This document shows, one piece after another, positions 26,117 through 36,984 of a DNA stretch of 64,000 nt; position 1 is the stretch's first letter; every line of letters begins with the position of its first letter. A model generated the notes under the pieces. The model made no database searches, was not told where the DNA came from, and was given only the letters and a program-made list of their open reading frames with translations. Made by a program: the position numbers and the translations under genes. The DNA lies in NCBI RefSeq assembly GCF_001742425.1, contig NZ_MJEH01000011.1, positions 1 to 64,000 on the forward strand, written 5' to 3'. The DNA is from Bacillus solimangrovi (GTDB taxonomy: Bacteria; Bacillota; Bacilli; Bacillales; Bacillaceae_N).

Positions 26117-27004
26117 TTATGGCAAAGTATGTAACGATGAAAACCTGCCTGCAATTGAAATATCTATTTTTCTACCGAAACCTGGTTGAAGAAAAGTGTT
26201 TTCACCTGCCATTAATACTTTTTCTCTTAATACAACTAACTTCGGCTTAGTACTATCATAGAGAATCTTTCCTTGTTCATCAACTAATCTGTCATATAGT
26301 GCATAATCAAGATCACTTCCAACGAGTAAAGCTCCTTTAATTGGATATAAGCCAATTTGCATAACTGCATCTTCATGTAAATCTTTTTTTTCGTTCAAGA
26401 TATTATTTACCGTAGGTAGATGGTGGTCACGTAAGATCTCACTCCACCTTTTTTTAACAACATCATGTTCACGTTCTTCTATACCATTCCACACAGGATA
26501 AAGTGGAATTGGATTAGGAAAGTTTGCTTGACGTAACCAACCCCAAGCACTATTCTCAAATGCTGTATCCATTGTTATATCAACACAGATAAATGGTACA
26601 TTAAATCTTCTACAAGTTCGAATAAAAGCTGGAGTAAGTAAATGAAAGGGGATATAAACTCCAATTAAGTAATCTAGCGTGCTATTAATCATGCAGTGTG
26701 CTGCCTTCTTCAGTTCATACTGTAATTTTTTAAATGAAGAAATCCATAGAGGCAGTACTACCGTCGTGTAGCCTAGCTGTATTAACTCTCGTTCTTTTTC
26801 TTTTGTAGGTGTATAAAATTCTTTTTGGGTATGCACATAGATTCGACCTGAGGAGATGAAATATGGGGATATGTCCATTCTCATATAAGATATTTTTGAC
26901 AACCTCTTTCCTACATATGCAATCTTCTTTTCTTCAATTATGTAGCTACTTCGCTTCGGTCCTTCGTAACCTTCATACCATCCATTATCAATGATGTATG
27001 CCAC
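26117..27004 (-). CDS. degenerate amidohydrolase-like protein
   Basis: A 295-residue protein I do not recognise by name. The first 100 residues look like an amidohydrolase-superfamily start: a small beta domain (IIDNGWYEG, YIIEEKKIAYVGKRL), then SPYFISSGRIYVHTQKE where active members have PGFIDxHxH, then ELIQLGYTTVV. The HxH metal ligands are replaced (VHTQK), and later metal-ligand histidines are not evident. It is also shorter than active relatives. GTG start with AGGAGG upstream. It lies between aroA and ypiA, where B. subtilis has no such gene. Superfamily placement is an inference. Confidence 0.55.
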   Translation of the reverse strand: MAYIIDNGWYEGYEGPKRSSYIIEEKKIAYVGKRLSKISYMRMDISPYFISSGRIYVHTQKEFYTPTKEKERELIQLGYTTVVLPLWISSFKKLQYELKKAAHCMINSTLDYLIGVYIPFHLLTPAFIRTCRRFNVPFICVDITMDTAFENSAWGWLRQANFPNPIPLYPVWNGIEEREHDVVKKRWSEILRDHHLPTVNNILNEKKDLHEDAVMQIGLYPIKGALLVGSDLDYALYDRLVDEQGKILYDSTKPKLVVLREKVLMAGENTFLQPGFGRKIDISIAGRFSSLHTLP

Positions 27005-27192
27005 ACCATCGCCTCCTAAAACTAGCTATCTTTTTTTAAAGCTATGCGATTAATGGACAATCTATGAACGATAATTAGTAGATTTAAAACAATTACGCTC
27101 ATTCAAAATTGTAAACAATTAACTATCCATCATTCACCGAAGTAATAGGAGAGATAAGTGTCTCTAGATTTCTCGTATTGTGACAAGTTAAT

Positions 27193-27242
27193 ATAAAAAG
27201 GGCTCCAGAAAGTCAATTAAATTGACTGTTCTGGATTGCCCC
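27193..27242 (-). terminator. terminator ending the aromatic supraoperon
   Basis: Minus strand: a long hairpin with GGGC and TCCAGA at its base, paired with TCTGGA and GCCC, an inner AGTCAA / TTGACT stem, and a TTTTTAT tail. It overlaps the aroA stop codon region. Confidence 0.85.
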
Positions 27243-28531
27243 TATTTAACGTTACTTTTATTCATATGTTCAAAAAACATCGGATACGATACATTGATGG
27301 CATCCGCACGTTGTATTACTACTTCTTCACCAGTTAAACATGATGCAATGGCAAGCATCATACCTATGCGGTGATCACCACAACTATCAACTGTGCCACC
27401 ATTTAAACGTTGTTTCCCTTTAATAATCATACCGTCCTCACGTGCTTCAATATGAACACCAAGCTCGTTCAACTGTTCAACAACAGTATCAATTCGATTT
27501 GTTTCCTTAACTTTCAATTCTTCAGCATCTTTTATTACTGTCGTACCTTCAGCTTGTGTAGCAAGCAACGCTATAATTGGAATTTCATCAATAAGCCTAG
27601 GAATCAATGCCCCACCAATTTCGATTGCCTTCAAATTTGAAGTTTTGATAATCAAATCTGCTACTGGTTCTTCATTTTCTACTCGTTCATTTTCAATTGT
27701 CAAATCTGCTCCCATCGCTTGTAACACATCGATAATCCCTGTGCGTGTTGGGTTCATTCCGACATTTTTCAATGTAAGCTCGCTATTCGGTACAATCGCT
27801 CCAGCAACTAAAAAGAACGCCGCTGACGATATGTCACCTGGAACATGAACATCTGTAGCCTTTAATTGTTGGCCACCTGCAATTGATACAGTCAATCCAT
27901 CCCGTACAAGCTCAACTCCAAATGCTTGTAACATTCTCTCTGTATGATCTCTTGATAAGTGTGGTTCAGTAATAGAGGTTACACCATTAGCACCTAATCC
28001 TGCCAATAACACACACGATTTCACTTGAGCACTTGCAACAGGTGAAACATATTCTAATGGATTTAAGTCACCACCACGTATTGATAAAGGAGTAAACCTA
28101 CCATTATCCCTTCCATCGATCACTGCACCCATCTGACGAAGTGGAATCGTTACTCGATCCATCGGTCGCTTCGCAATCGAATCATCTCCAACTACGACTG
28201 CATGGAACGGTTGGGCTGCCAAAATACCGAGCATAAGCCTTGTCGTTGTTCCAGAATTACCTACGTCAAGTACACGTCTAGGCTCAAGTAAACCGTTTGT
28301 ACCAGCACCTTCCACAATCACTTTTTCTTCTGTTCGTTCAATCTTAACACCCATTTCTTGAAAACACGAAATTGTACTTAAACAATCTTCACCTTCTAAG
28401 AAATTTGTGATTGTCGTTCGCCCCTCTGCAAGCGCTCCAAACATTACTGCTCGGTGTGAAATAGATTTATCTCCTGGGATTTCAATTGTTCCTCGTAACC
28501 CTTTTGTTTGTGCATGCAGACGTTTCTCCAC
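27242..28531 (-). CDS. aroA: 5-enolpyruvylshikimate-3-phosphate synthase
   Basis: Sixth step of the shikimate pathway (called aroE in B. subtilis). Motifs: [16 protein letters not shown] near residue 19, [21 protein letters not shown] and [11 protein letters not shown]. At 429 residues it is complete. It is the last gene of the trp-hisC-tyrA-aroA block, about 50 bp downstream of tyrA. Confidence 0.96.
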   Translation of the reverse strand: MEKRLHAQTKGLRGTIEIPGDKSISHRAVMFGALAEGRTTITNFLEGEDCLSTISCFQEMGVKIERTEEKVIVEGAGTNGLLEPRRVLDVGNSGTTTRLMLGILAAQPFHAVVVGDDSIAKRPMDRVTIPLRQMGAVIDGRDNGRFTPLSIRGGDLNPLEYVSPVASAQVKSCVLLAGLGANGVTSITEPHLSRDHTERMLQAFGVELVRDGLTVSIAGGQQLKATDVHVPGDISSAAFFLVAGAIVPNSELTLKNVGMNPTRTGIIDVLQAMGADLTIENERVENEEPVADLIIKTSNLKAIEIGGALIPRLIDEIPIIALLATQAEGTTVIKDAEELKVKETNRIDTVVEQLNELGVHIEAREDGMIIKGKQRLNGGTVDSCGDHRIGMMLAIASCLTGEEVVIQRADAINVSYPMFFEHMNKSNVK

Positions 28532-28580
28532 GTTGTGTCACTTCCTTTTTTCCTAGTATATGCTCTTACAAACATATAAA

Positions 28581-29684
28581 TTATGTCATCTCATATGTGT
28601 CATAGTTCTGATCTTTTAATACAACATTTGCTTTTTCTCGATCTGCTTCATTTCGAAAACTTAAACGTAACACACCAAAAATATCTTCTCTAACCTCAAT
28701 GATTCGAATATTGGTGATACTAATCTTTGCCTGTGCTAGAATGCCTGTTACATCACTAATTGCTCCAGGATGATCCGGTACATCTACATAGAGGTCATAC
28801 AATGAAGGAAGTGCACCGCGCTGTTTTTGTGGTAAGTCATCTCGATAAGACTTTGCCTTTTCAAAATAGTTGTAGATTCCGTCACTGTCTAGATGTGTGA
28901 TCATTTCTTTTACATTATTCATTTCTGTTTGCCACTTCTCAATCAAATGAAGCATCGTATCTTTATTATGTAATAAAATATCTCTCCACATAATTGGACT
29001 ACCTGATGCTATCCGTGTAATATCACGAAATCCACCTGCTGCAAGATTGAAAACTGACGGGAACTGATTCTCTAGATCTGCTACTTGATGAACAAGCCCT
29101 GCTGCAACAATGTGAGGAAAATGACTAATTGCGCCAGCAATCGTATCATGCTCATGAGGAGACATTTCAACAAAAGTTGCTTTCGTTCCCTTTAGTAAAT
29201 TCTGTAATGAATCTACCTTCTCTCGAGGAGTTTCCTCACTCGGTGTAAAAATATAAAAGGCATTCTCAAATAAATGTGCTCTAGCCGCTACAGCACCACT
29301 TTTATGAGAACCCGCCATTGGATGCCCACCTATAAATGTTATACCACGGGAAATAAGACCTTCTGCCTTTTCCACAACACGCTGCTTCGTACTGCCAACA
29401 TCAGTAACAATAACTGATGGTTTTAAGTTATATGTGACAAGCTGTTCTATAATTTTCTCGGTTTGAGTTACAGGTGCAGAAATAATGATCGTATCTGCCT
29501 CTTCTGCTCCATCTTTTATAGAAACAGCTTGGCTGTCGATAATGTGCAATGAAGAAGCCATTCGGACTTGTTCATGATGTACATCAAATCCAATAATTTC
29601 TATATCGGTATGCTCTCTCTTGATTGCAAGTGCAATCGAACCACCAATCAAACCAAGTCCGATCACAAAGACTTTATGTGACAC
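28581..29684 (-). CDS. tyrA: prephenate dehydrogenase
   Basis: NAD-dependent conversion of prephenate to 4-hydroxyphenylpyruvate for tyrosine. The Rossmann motif GLGLIGGSIALAIK starts at residue 9. GGHPMAGSHKSG is the substrate-binding region. The C-terminal 75 residues form an ACT domain (DVPDHPGAISDVTGILA), which usually mediates tyrosine feedback. 367 residues; 11 bp downstream of hisC. Confidence 0.95.
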   Translation of the reverse strand: MSHKVFVIGLGLIGGSIALAIKREHTDIEIIGFDVHHEQVRMASSLHIIDSQAVSIKDGAEEADTIIISAPVTQTEKIIEQLVTYNLKPSVIVTDVGSTKQRVVEKAEGLISRGITFIGGHPMAGSHKSGAVAARAHLFENAFYIFTPSEETPREKVDSLQNLLKGTKATFVEMSPHEHDTIAGAISHFPHIVAAGLVHQVADLENQFPSVFNLAAGGFRDITRIASGSPIMWRDILLHNKDTMLHLIEKWQTEMNNVKEMITHLDSDGIYNYFEKAKSYRDDLPQKQRGALPSLYDLYVDVPDHPGAISDVTGILAQAKISITNIRIIEVREDIFGVLRLSFRNEADREKANVVLKDQNYDTYEMT

Positions 29685-29695
29685 CGTATTTCCTC

Positions 29696-30793
29696 CTAAC
29701 GTTGTTCTTTCAAAAAAGCAGTTAAGATGTTAATAATTTCTTCATTTTGCTCTTTGCTACCTACTGTAATACGTACACTTGTCGGATATCCTAACGCTTC
29801 ACCAGAACGAACGATAAATCCGTTACGAAGTAAGTAATCAAAAACAATGTCGCCACTTACTTCAAAATCAATTAAAATAAAGTTTGCTTGTGAAGGATAA
29901 TACGTTAAACCAGCTGAATGACAAAATGATTCAAATTGAGCCATACCTGACCGATTCGCTATGCGACACTTCTCGATAAAACCTGTGTCATCTATTGCAG
30001 CAATTGCCGCAGCTTGTGCAATACTTGATGTATTAAATGGTTCTCTTGCAGGTTCAATCGCTTGAATAAGCTGTTCATTTGCCATACCATAACCAATTCG
30101 AAGTCCTGCTAAGCCATATGCTTTAGAAAAAGTTCGTAAAATTAGTAAATTGTCAAATTCATTTAACCATTTAGTCGTATCAGGATAATCATCTGCTACA
30201 ACATATTCAAAGTAAGCTTCATCAACTACGACAAGTACTTCTTTCGGTACACGTGTAATGAACTTATATAACGTTTGTTCATTGATATAATTACCCGTTG
30301 GGTTATTCGGAGTACATACCCAAACGATACGAGTTTCTGAATCAATCGCTTGAAGCATTCCTTCAAGATTATGGGCTCCATCAATATTATCAATTTCTCT
30401 AATTTCTGCTCCTTCAATCACTGCATTATGACGATATTGAGGGAAAGTTGGATTCGCACTAACCATATTTGTACCTTTCTGTAAAACAGCGCGACAAAGG
30501 ATTTGAATAACTTCGTCTGATCCGTTTCCAAAAATAAGCTGAGACTCATTTATATTCAAAGATTTCGCGACTTTGTTACGCAGGTCCGCTGAATAGCCAT
30601 CAGGGTAGATTGCTAATTCATCTAAAGATTGTGTAATTGCTTGCTTTGCATACTCTGAACAACCAAATGGATTTTCATTAGATGCTAGTTTTGTAACCTT
30701 CTCAAGACCTAATTCACGTTTTACTTCATCAATAGGTTTACCTGGCTTATAAGGCGTTAACCCTTTAAGCTCTTGCTTTATGCGATATTCCAT
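29696..30793 (-). CDS. hisC: histidinol-phosphate / aromatic aminotransferase
   Basis: PLP-dependent fold-type I enzyme. In B. subtilis HisC serves both histidine synthesis and the last step of Tyr and Phe synthesis, and its place between trpA and tyrA fits that dual role. Motifs: [27 protein letters not shown] and the PLP lysine in [16 protein letters not shown] at 30793, five bases after GAGGTGG, is better than 30802. 365 residues. Confidence 0.94.
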   Translation of the reverse strand: MEYRIKQELKGLTPYKPGKPIDEVKRELGLEKVTKLASNENPFGCSEYAKQAITQSLDELAIYPDGYSADLRNKVAKSLNINESQLIFGNGSDEVIQILCRAVLQKGTNMVSANPTFPQYRHNAVIEGAEIREIDNIDGAHNLEGMLQAIDSETRIVWVCTPNNPTGNYINEQTLYKFITRVPKEVLVVVDEAYFEYVVADDYPDTTKWLNEFDNLLILRTFSKAYGLAGLRIGYGMANEQLIQAIEPAREPFNTSSIAQAAAIAAIDDTGFIEKCRIANRSGMAQFESFCHSAGLTYYPSQANFILIDFEVSGDIVFDYLLRNGFIVRSGEALGYPTSVRITVGSKEQNEEIINILTAFLKEQR

Positions 30794-30811
30794 TACTTCC
30801 ACCTCATTTTT

Positions 30812-31633
30812 CTAAGTGTTCTGTGGATGTTTCAACATATTTTGTACGGCTTCCTTAACAGCCTGAACACCCGTTTGTCTATTTGTTTCAGATTTCAAAT
30901 TTGCTGCTTGCTCTTCTATTTTACGGACTATGGCACTTCCGATAATAATTCCATCACAATGTGGTGACAATTCCTCAATTTGAGCATAGCTCGAAATACC
31001 AAACCCTACTGCAACAGGAACGTTACTATGATGACGAACTTGCTCTAAAAAGTCATAAACACGAGGATCAAGAGCTTTACGTTCACCAGTTACTCCAAGC
31101 GAGGAAACACAATAGACGAACCCTCTAGCTTCACTAGCAATTCGTTCTATGCGCTTTTGTGAAGTTGGTGCAACAAGTGAGATCAGCTCAATTCCATTAT
31201 CCTTACAGTCCTGCCTCATTTCTTCACTTTCCTCATGAGGCAAATCAGGGATTAACAGGCCATCCACCTCATTTTGTTGCAGTAAAGCGAAAAAGAAATC
31301 TTTTTCTAATTGTAGCACAGGATTATAATACGTAAAGAGAACAATGGGAATTTTTACTCCTTTTTGTCTCATTTTAGGCACAAGTTCAATTGCACGACGA
31401 ATATTCATTCCACCAGATAAGGCTCGTTTTGCACTTTGCTGAATAACAGGGCCGTCTGCAAGTGGATCAGAATATGGAACACCTAATTCTAATATATCCG
31501 CTCCTTCTTCTTGTAGCATAACTGCAAGGTCAACCGTTGCTTCTTCACTTGGGTCCCCTGCCATAATAAATGGAATAAATAAATTATTTTGTTTCACTAG
31601 ACGTTGTTGAAATGATGTTTCCACTTTATTCAT
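30812..31633 (-). CDS. trpA: tryptophan synthase alpha subunit
   Basis: Cleaves indole-3-glycerol phosphate and channels indole to TrpB. The TIM barrel has [17 protein letters not shown] with the catalytic Asp, and PDLPHEE. ATG at 31633 lies 8 bases inside the 3' end of trpB, with GGAGG just upstream; spacing is tight, so the downstream GTG is an alternative. 273 residues. Confidence 0.95.
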   Translation of the reverse strand: MNKVETSFQQRLVKQNNLFIPFIMAGDPSEEATVDLAVMLQEEGADILELGVPYSDPLADGPVIQQSAKRALSGGMNIRRAIELVPKMRQKGVKIPIVLFTYYNPVLQLEKDFFFALLQQNEVDGLLIPDLPHEESEEMRQDCKDNGIELISLVAPTSQKRIERIASEARGFVYCVSSLGVTGERKALDPRVYDFLEQVRHHSNVPVAVGFGISSYAQIEELSPHCDGIIIGSAIVRKIEEQAANLKSETNRQTGVQAVKEAVQNMLKHPQNT

Positions 31634-32822
31634 TCCCTCCTTCAATATGTTTCATTAAGGCCTGTACGTCTTTATCACCACGTCCTGATAAGCAGACAAG
31701 AATTGTTTTATCTGAATCAAGTTGTTTCGCTAATGAGAATGCCTTAGCTAAAGCATGTGATGACTCTATAGCAGGAATAATACCTTCTTTACGTGAAAGG
31801 AATTTGAATGCATCAATCGCTTCCGCATCTGTCACACTTTCATAAATAACTCGTTCAGTTTCTTTCAAATATGCATGCTCAGGTCCAATACCTGGATAAT
31901 CTAGTCCTGCAGAAATTGAGTATGGTTCTATAATTTGTCCATGCTCATCTTGAATCAAATATGTCAATGAACCGTGAATAACTCCTCGTGTACCTTTCTC
32001 TAATGTTGCTGCATGCAATGGAGTTTCAACACCTTTTCCTCCTGCCTCTACCCCAATAAGTTTCACATCATCTTGTAAAAACGGATAGAACATTCCAATC
32101 GCATTACTTCCACCACCTACACACGCCGTTACAATATCAGGTAGCTTGCCTGTCTTCTCCACAAATTGAGCTTTCGCTTCATCGCCAATGACGCGTTGGA
32201 AATTGCGGACCATTTTAGGATAAGGATGTGGGCCAACAACAGAACCAATTAGATAAAAATGATCTTCACAATGCTGAACCCAATAACGAATCGCTTCATT
32301 TGTTGCATCCTTCAACGTCTTGTTTCCACTCGTTGCAGGGATAACTTCTGCTCCTAACAAACGCATGCGAAATACATTCAACGCTTGACGCTCCATATCT
32401 TCTTCGCCCATAAATACTTTACATGTCATATTAAAATGTGCCGCTACTGTTGCTGTTGCAACACCATGTTGTCCAGCTCCTGTTTCGGCAATCAACTTCT
32501 TTTTACCCATTCGTTTAGCCAAAAGTGCCTGTCCAATCGCATTATTAAGCTTATGTGCACCCGTATGATTGAGATCTTCACGTTTCAAATATATTTTCGC
32601 ACCACCAAGTGCATTCGTTGCATTTTCTGCATACGTTAATGCTGTCTCACGACCACCATATTCACGTAATACCGAATGATATAGTTTAACAAACTCAGGA
32701 TCATTCATCGCTTCATCAAGTGCTGCTTCAAGTTCTTCAAGAGGTGCCATTAATGTCTCAGGTACAAATTTCCCACCAAAATCTCCAAATCTACCTCGCT
32801 CATCTGGAACTTGCTGTAACAT
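31626..32822 (-). CDS. trpB: tryptophan synthase beta subunit
   Basis: PLP enzyme condensing indole and serine. The PLP lysine lies in [14 protein letters not shown] near residue 88, and the phosphate loop is [10 protein letters not shown]. 398 residues. The start overlaps the end of trpF by 23 bp, with AAGGTG upstream. Confidence 0.96.
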   Translation of the reverse strand: MLQQVPDERGRFGDFGGKFVPETLMAPLEELEAALDEAMNDPEFVKLYHSVLREYGGRETALTYAENATNALGGAKIYLKREDLNHTGAHKLNNAIGQALLAKRMGKKKLIAETGAGQHGVATATVAAHFNMTCKVFMGEEDMERQALNVFRMRLLGAEVIPATSGNKTLKDATNEAIRYWVQHCEDHFYLIGSVVGPHPYPKMVRNFQRVIGDEAKAQFVEKTGKLPDIVTACVGGGSNAIGMFYPFLQDDVKLIGVEAGGKGVETPLHAATLEKGTRGVIHGSLTYLIQDEHGQIIEPYSISAGLDYPGIGPEHAYLKETERVIYESVTDAEAIDAFKFLSRKEGIIPAIESSHALAKAFSLAKQLDSDKTILVCLSGRGDKDVQALMKHIEGGNE

Positions 32823-33450
32823 AACTTATCACCTTATCCTCTATTGTTTTAATTTTAGCTAAGTCTTTCACTCCATTTGTTTCACTACCGCTTGCTATAT
32901 CAATTGCTGATGGTGAGTATGTGAGTAATTGATCAATTGTATCTACGTTCACACCACCTGCAATGTAGCACTCTGCACCTTGTCGTTTAGCTTCTTCAAT
33001 ATATTGTGGGATATACTCCCAAGCAAACGTTTGACCTGTTCCACCCCATTGACCAGAAACCTTTGCATCAATTACGTACCCTTCAACTGTATTCTCATAA
33101 GTTTTCATACGCTCAACTGCTGATGGCTCATGATGAATTGCTTTCCAAATCTCACAATTTGTCATCTGCTTAAGAGTAAGAATATATGCTGGGCTTTCTG
33201 TTCCGTGACATTGAATGACATCTAACGGAACAACTTTAAGAATGTCCGCAATTTCTTCGAAACTAGCGTTCACAAAAACACCAACAAGTTTCTTTTCTTT
33301 TATATCTACTGAATCAATCCATTCACGAACTTGCTCAGCTTGCACTCTTCGTTTGCTAGGCGCAAAGATGAATCCAAGATAGCCTATATCTGTTTTTAAA
33401 GTCGTTTCTACATCTTGTAATGATTGATGCCCACATACTTTTATATTCAT
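32800..33450 (-). CDS. trpF: phosphoribosylanthranilate isomerase
   Basis: Third step after anthranilate. A 216-residue TIM barrel starting IKVCGHQSL; the general-base cysteine is Cys6 (KVCG). [10 protein letters not shown] and [12 protein letters not shown] are conserved loops; ASGSE forms part of the phosphate-binding loop. It overlaps trpC by 4 bp. Confidence 0.94.
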   Translation of the reverse strand: MNIKVCGHQSLQDVETTLKTDIGYLGFIFAPSKRRVQAEQVREWIDSVDIKEKKLVGVFVNASFEEIADILKVVPLDVIQCHGTESPAYILTLKQMTNCEIWKAIHHEPSAVERMKTYENTVEGYVIDAKVSGQWGGTGQTFAWEYIPQYIEEAKRQGAECYIAGGVNVDTIDQLLTYSPSAIDIASGSETNGVKDLAKIKTIEDKVISYVTASSR

Positions 33451-34220
33451 CTTATATGCTCCCGTTCAAAACCAGCAAACATAGATTGAACTGCTCCAGC
33501 CACATCATCATGACGCATGAAACCTTCACCGATGAGAATACCTTGTGCCCCAGCTTTTTTTACGCGTAACAGATCCTCACTACTATGAATCCCACTTTCA
33601 CTAATGAAGATTGATTCATTCGGTACAAGTTTTGCGATTGATTCAGTATGTGATAGAGACGTTTCAAATGTCTTTAGATTACGATTATTAATCCCTACTA
33701 TTTTAGGTGTAAATCGCTTTAACACACTTTCTAGCGCTTGAGAATCATGGACCTCTACGACACAATCCAACCCTTTCTCAGATGCAAGATGATAGAACTC
33801 TTCTAGTTTTTCAGCACCAATCATTTCAGTAATGAGTAAAATAGCATCTGCTCCGAGACGAATGCTCTCTTCTATTTGTATTTCATCAATGATAAAATCT
33901 TTACGCAGTACTGGTCGTTCAGCTTTTTTCTTAACGATCGGTAAATATTCACGTTTGCCTTTAAAGTACATTTCATCAGTTAACACCGAGATTGCGTCTG
34001 CGTTCGCTTCTCGATAAGCAGTTGCAATCATTTCTGGATGAAAGTTTTCACGAATAATTCCTTTTGATGGTGAAGCTTTTTTCACCTCTGCAATCAACGC
34101 AAGTGATCGATTAGGTTTTTTTAATGCTTCATAAAAGGAGTAACGTGGAATTTCAATCATATCAGGCATTTTTATCCGAGCCACTTCTTCTTTTTTCGTT
34201 TCATGAATTCGATCAAGCAT
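33447..34220 (-). CDS. trpC: indole-3-glycerol phosphate synthase
   Basis: TIM barrel that closes the indole ring. Motifs: IAEVKKASPSKGIIR with the catalytic lysine, LRKDFIIDEIQI, GINNRNLKTF and SESGIHSSEDL. ATG at 34220, overlapping the end of trpD by 8 bp, has AAGGAG nine bases upstream. 257 residues. Confidence 0.95.
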   Translation of the reverse strand: MLDRIHETKKEEVARIKMPDMIEIPRYSFYEALKKPNRSLALIAEVKKASPSKGIIRENFHPEMIATAYREANADAISVLTDEMYFKGKREYLPIVKKKAERPVLRKDFIIDEIQIEESIRLGADAILLITEMIGAEKLEEFYHLASEKGLDCVVEVHDSQALESVLKRFTPKIVGINNRNLKTFETSLSHTESIAKLVPNESIFISESGIHSSEDLLRVKKAGAQGILIGEGFMRHDDVAGAVQSMFAGFEREHIR

Positions 34221-35226
34221 GTGTTTCAACTCCTTTTAAATCAGCTAATTTTTGTGCAGTCAAACCTGTTTGAACGGCTTGTTTTGCTAACTGAACTCCT
34301 TCAGCAATTGTTTTCGCACGACCCGCTGCATACAGAGCAGCACCTGCATTATAATAAAGAATTTGTTGTGATGCTTCATTGCTTTCACCTTTTAATACTG
34401 CTTCAAACACTTCTACACTCTCATCAACTGACGTAACTTTCGTATCTTCAAGTGACAGTTTGTCTAGTCCTACATCTTCAGGAGAAAGTGTATATTCCTG
34501 AATCGAACCATTTTTCAACTCAACCACATCTGTCTCACTAGCAATTGAGAATTCATCTAAACCGTCATGACTGCTTACTAATAAGACATGCTCTGAACCT
34601 AATCTTAAGAGCGTTTCAGCCATTAATCGTGCGTAATGTATATTAAATACCCCTATAATTTGTCTCTTACTTCCAGCAGGATTTGCAAGCGGTCCTAAAA
34701 TATTAAAGATAGTCCGAAACCCAAGTGTTCTTCTAACATTCGCCGCATGCTTCATTGCTGAGTGATATGTTGGTGCGAATAAAAACGTCATATGATGATG
34801 TTCAAGTGAGTGTATCCCTTCTTCTTCTGTTTGTTGAAGTGGGATCCCAATCTTCTCTAATACGTCCGCACTGCCGCTCTTAGATGAAACAGAACGGTTA
34901 CCATGTTTTGCAACCTTAACTTCTAATGATGCCAATACAATCGCCGTTGCAGTCGAAATATTGAATGTTGAAGCACCATCGCCACCTGTTCCACAAGTAT
35001 CAAACACTGGTGAATCATAAGAAAGTTTATTCATATTATCTCGCATTGCAGTTACAAACCCTGTCAGTTCATTGGCTGTTTCGCCACGTATACGCATAAT
35101 GGATAACAGTGACGCTAGTTCAATATCCCCTACTTTACCTTGCATTACTTCTTGCATAACCTCTTCAGCTTCCACTGCTGATAACGTGTAACCTTCAGAG
35201 CACTTTCGCAATATGTCTTTAACCAC
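34213..35226 (-). CDS. trpD: anthranilate phosphoribosyltransferase
   Basis: Transfers phosphoribose from PRPP to anthranilate. CGTGGDGASTFNISTATA is the PRPP-binding glycine-rich loop; KHGNRSVSSKSGSADVLEK is the second conserved motif. GTG at 35226 is favoured because GGGAGG sits eight bases upstream; the GTG at 35232 is nearly on top of it. It overlaps trpE by 8 bp. Confidence 0.95.
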   Translation of the reverse strand: MVKDILRKCSEGYTLSAVEAEEVMQEVMQGKVGDIELASLLSIMRIRGETANELTGFVTAMRDNMNKLSYDSPVFDTCGTGGDGASTFNISTATAIVLASLEVKVAKHGNRSVSSKSGSADVLEKIGIPLQQTEEEGIHSLEHHHMTFLFAPTYHSAMKHAANVRRTLGFRTIFNILGPLANPAGSKRQIIGVFNIHYARLMAETLLRLGSEHVLLVSSHDGLDEFSIASETDVVELKNGSIQEYTLSPEDVGLDKLSLEDTKVTSVDESVEVFEAVLKGESNEASQQILYYNAGAALYAAGRAKTIAEGVQLAKQAVQTGLTAQKLADLKGVETHA

Positions 35227-36739
35227 GAACACGACCTCCCTTAGTTGAAAACATTCTCTCTGCTTGTTGTATCGTCGCTAATAACGCTCGCGCTTTATTT
35301 TGAGTTTCTTCGAATTCATTTTCAGGTACTGAATCAGCAACTATTCCAGCTCCTGCTTGTACATGTACTGTACTTCCTTCCTTCGTCATCGTTCGAATTG
35401 TTATACATGAATCAATGTTACCATCAAAGCCGATATAACATATAGCACCTGCATATGCTTGACGAACTGTTGGTTCTAACTCATTCAAGATTTCCATTGC
35501 TCTAATCTTAGGAGCCCCAGACACTGTACCTGCAGGAAATGCAGAAATTAATGCATCTAACGGAGATACTTCTTCGTTAAGTGTTCCTGTTACTTTGGAA
35601 ATTAAGTGCATAACGTGTGAAAAGTATGTTAACTCCATTAAGACAGGTGTTTCGACACTACCATAATTCGCTACTCTACCAATATCGTTACGTGCTAGGT
35701 CAACCAACATGTAATGCTCGGCACGTTCCTTTTCATCTTGGAGTAAGTTTTCACCTAGTGCTCGATCTTCATCTGAGTTTGCTCCGCGTCGGCGCGTACC
35801 TGCAATCGGGTGAATTTCAAGGTGTTTATCTTGTATTTGAATTAGTCTCTCAGGAGAACTCCCAATATATTCTTTATTGTCTGCCTTTAAATAAAACAAG
35901 TATGGTGATGGGTTTACCATCCGTAACATACGGTATAGTTCAAATCCAGAGACCGTAACTTCTTTACTAAATCGTTGTGAAAGAACTGTTTGAAAAACAT
36001 CTCCAGCTAATATATACTCTTTGATTCGTTCTACATCTTTTAAGAATTGCTCTTTCTCATAATTTGAACGAACGCCATTAAAAGCATCTTCCTCTATCGC
36101 TGGCATAGCATGTTGCACAGAAGGTAGACGAGGCGACTGTTCGATTTTTTCAATCAGGCTTGCTATTTTCTGTTTTGCTTCATGGAAGTAGTTCTCTTTC
36201 TCAGCTTCGCCTTCATCTCCAGCTAGTCGAATATAGTGTACTAACGACAATTCTTTCTTAACATGATCAAAAGCAAGAATTGTTTCACAAAATTGAAGAT
36301 ATACTCGCTTATTTTGTGCTGTATCCTTTGGATGTGGTGATACCTTTTCAAACAATGAAATCGCATCATAACCAATATACCCTACTGCTCCTCCTGAAAA
36401 AGGTAACTCAAGCTCTGGAACCTTTACTTTGAGCTTTTTAATAACTGTTGTATACGCATCTTGCAAAGTAGTTGTATTTGCGATTTGTTCATCCTTCATA
36501 GTTGCGATAAAACGTCCGTCTTCTTCGAACAAAATGAGAAATGGGTTCAATCCTATAAATGAATAACGTGACCACGTAGATAGCTCGTCCTTACTTTCGA
36601 GTAAATAACACGCTTCATCTTGTAAAGATTGAAAAATTTCAATCGGGGTTAGTGTATCTGAAAAGAAATGGTCTACGACCGGAATGGTTAAATAATGATT
36701 AGAAGTTTCTAAAAATGTGGAATATTGTGTTGAAGTCAA
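35219..36739 (-). CDS. trpE: anthranilate synthase component I
   Basis: First enzyme of the trp operon, converting chorismate to anthranilate with a glutamine amidotransferase partner. LLESKDELSTWSRYSFIG carries the feedback-inhibition region; PAGTVSGAPKIRAMEI and the C-terminal catalytic domain are intact. The frame opens at GTG 36748, but GGAGAGG lies directly on that codon. TTG at 36739 has correct spacing and gives an N-terminus (MTSTQYSTFLE) aligned with B. subtilis TrpE. 506 residues. trpG does not follow; in Bacillus it is supplied by pabA elsewhere. Confidence 0.95.
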   Translation of the reverse strand: MTSTQYSTFLETSNHYLTIPVVDHFFSDTLTPIEIFQSLQDEACYLLESKDELSTWSRYSFIGLNPFLILFEEDGRFIATMKDEQIANTTTLQDAYTTVIKKLKVKVPELELPFSGGAVGYIGYDAISLFEKVSPHPKDTAQNKRVYLQFCETILAFDHVKKELSLVHYIRLAGDEGEAEKENYFHEAKQKIASLIEKIEQSPRLPSVQHAMPAIEEDAFNGVRSNYEKEQFLKDVERIKEYILAGDVFQTVLSQRFSKEVTVSGFELYRMLRMVNPSPYLFYLKADNKEYIGSSPERLIQIQDKHLEIHPIAGTRRRGANSDEDRALGENLLQDEKERAEHYMLVDLARNDIGRVANYGSVETPVLMELTYFSHVMHLISKVTGTLNEEVSPLDALISAFPAGTVSGAPKIRAMEILNELEPTVRQAYAGAICYIGFDGNIDSCITIRTMTKEGSTVHVQAGAGIVADSVPENEFEETQNKARALLATIQQAERMFSTKGGRVRG

Positions 36740-36856
36740 TGTTCTCACCTCTCCAAATTATTGTTTGGGCACGAGAAGCTTAGAGGCTACTAAATAATTC
36801 CATCTTCAAAAGGAATAATGATGTAAATCCTGATTTATCATTCATCTCCTAAGAGA

Positions 36857-36909
36857 ATAAAAAAACGAAACCCTAAACAGACACAGGAGAACTGCGTGTA
36901 TGTTCAGGG
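36857..36909 (-). terminator. trp attenuator terminator
   Basis: Minus strand: CCCTGAACA (36901-36909) pairs with TGTTTAGGG (36871-36879) with one G-U pair, then a T-rich tail at 36858-36870. Confidence 0.85.
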
Positions 36910-36970
36910 CAGGATTATACAATTATAAACTACTCTCACCTCAGCTAAACTCTCATTCTCAACTGCCCTA
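36905..36970 (-). promoter_or_regulatory. trp antiterminator
   Basis: TAGGGCAG (36963-36970), inside the TRAP site, pairs with CTGCCCTG (36905-36912). The latter shares five bases with the terminator's 5' arm, so the two structures exclude each other. TRAP binding would block the antiterminator. Confidence 0.75.
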
Positions 36971-36984
36971 CACTCTACTCTCTC
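36930..36984 (-). promoter_or_regulatory. TRAP binding site (GAG/UAG repeats)
   Basis: Within 55 bases of leader RNA there are more than ten GAG or UAG triplets plus one CAG, in two runs with mostly 5-nt period (starting near 36980, 36975, 36970, 36965, 36960 and 36947, 36942, 36937, 36932). TRAP binds 11 such triplets with 2-3 base spacers. The cognate protein is encoded at 44504-44731. Confidence 0.88.
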
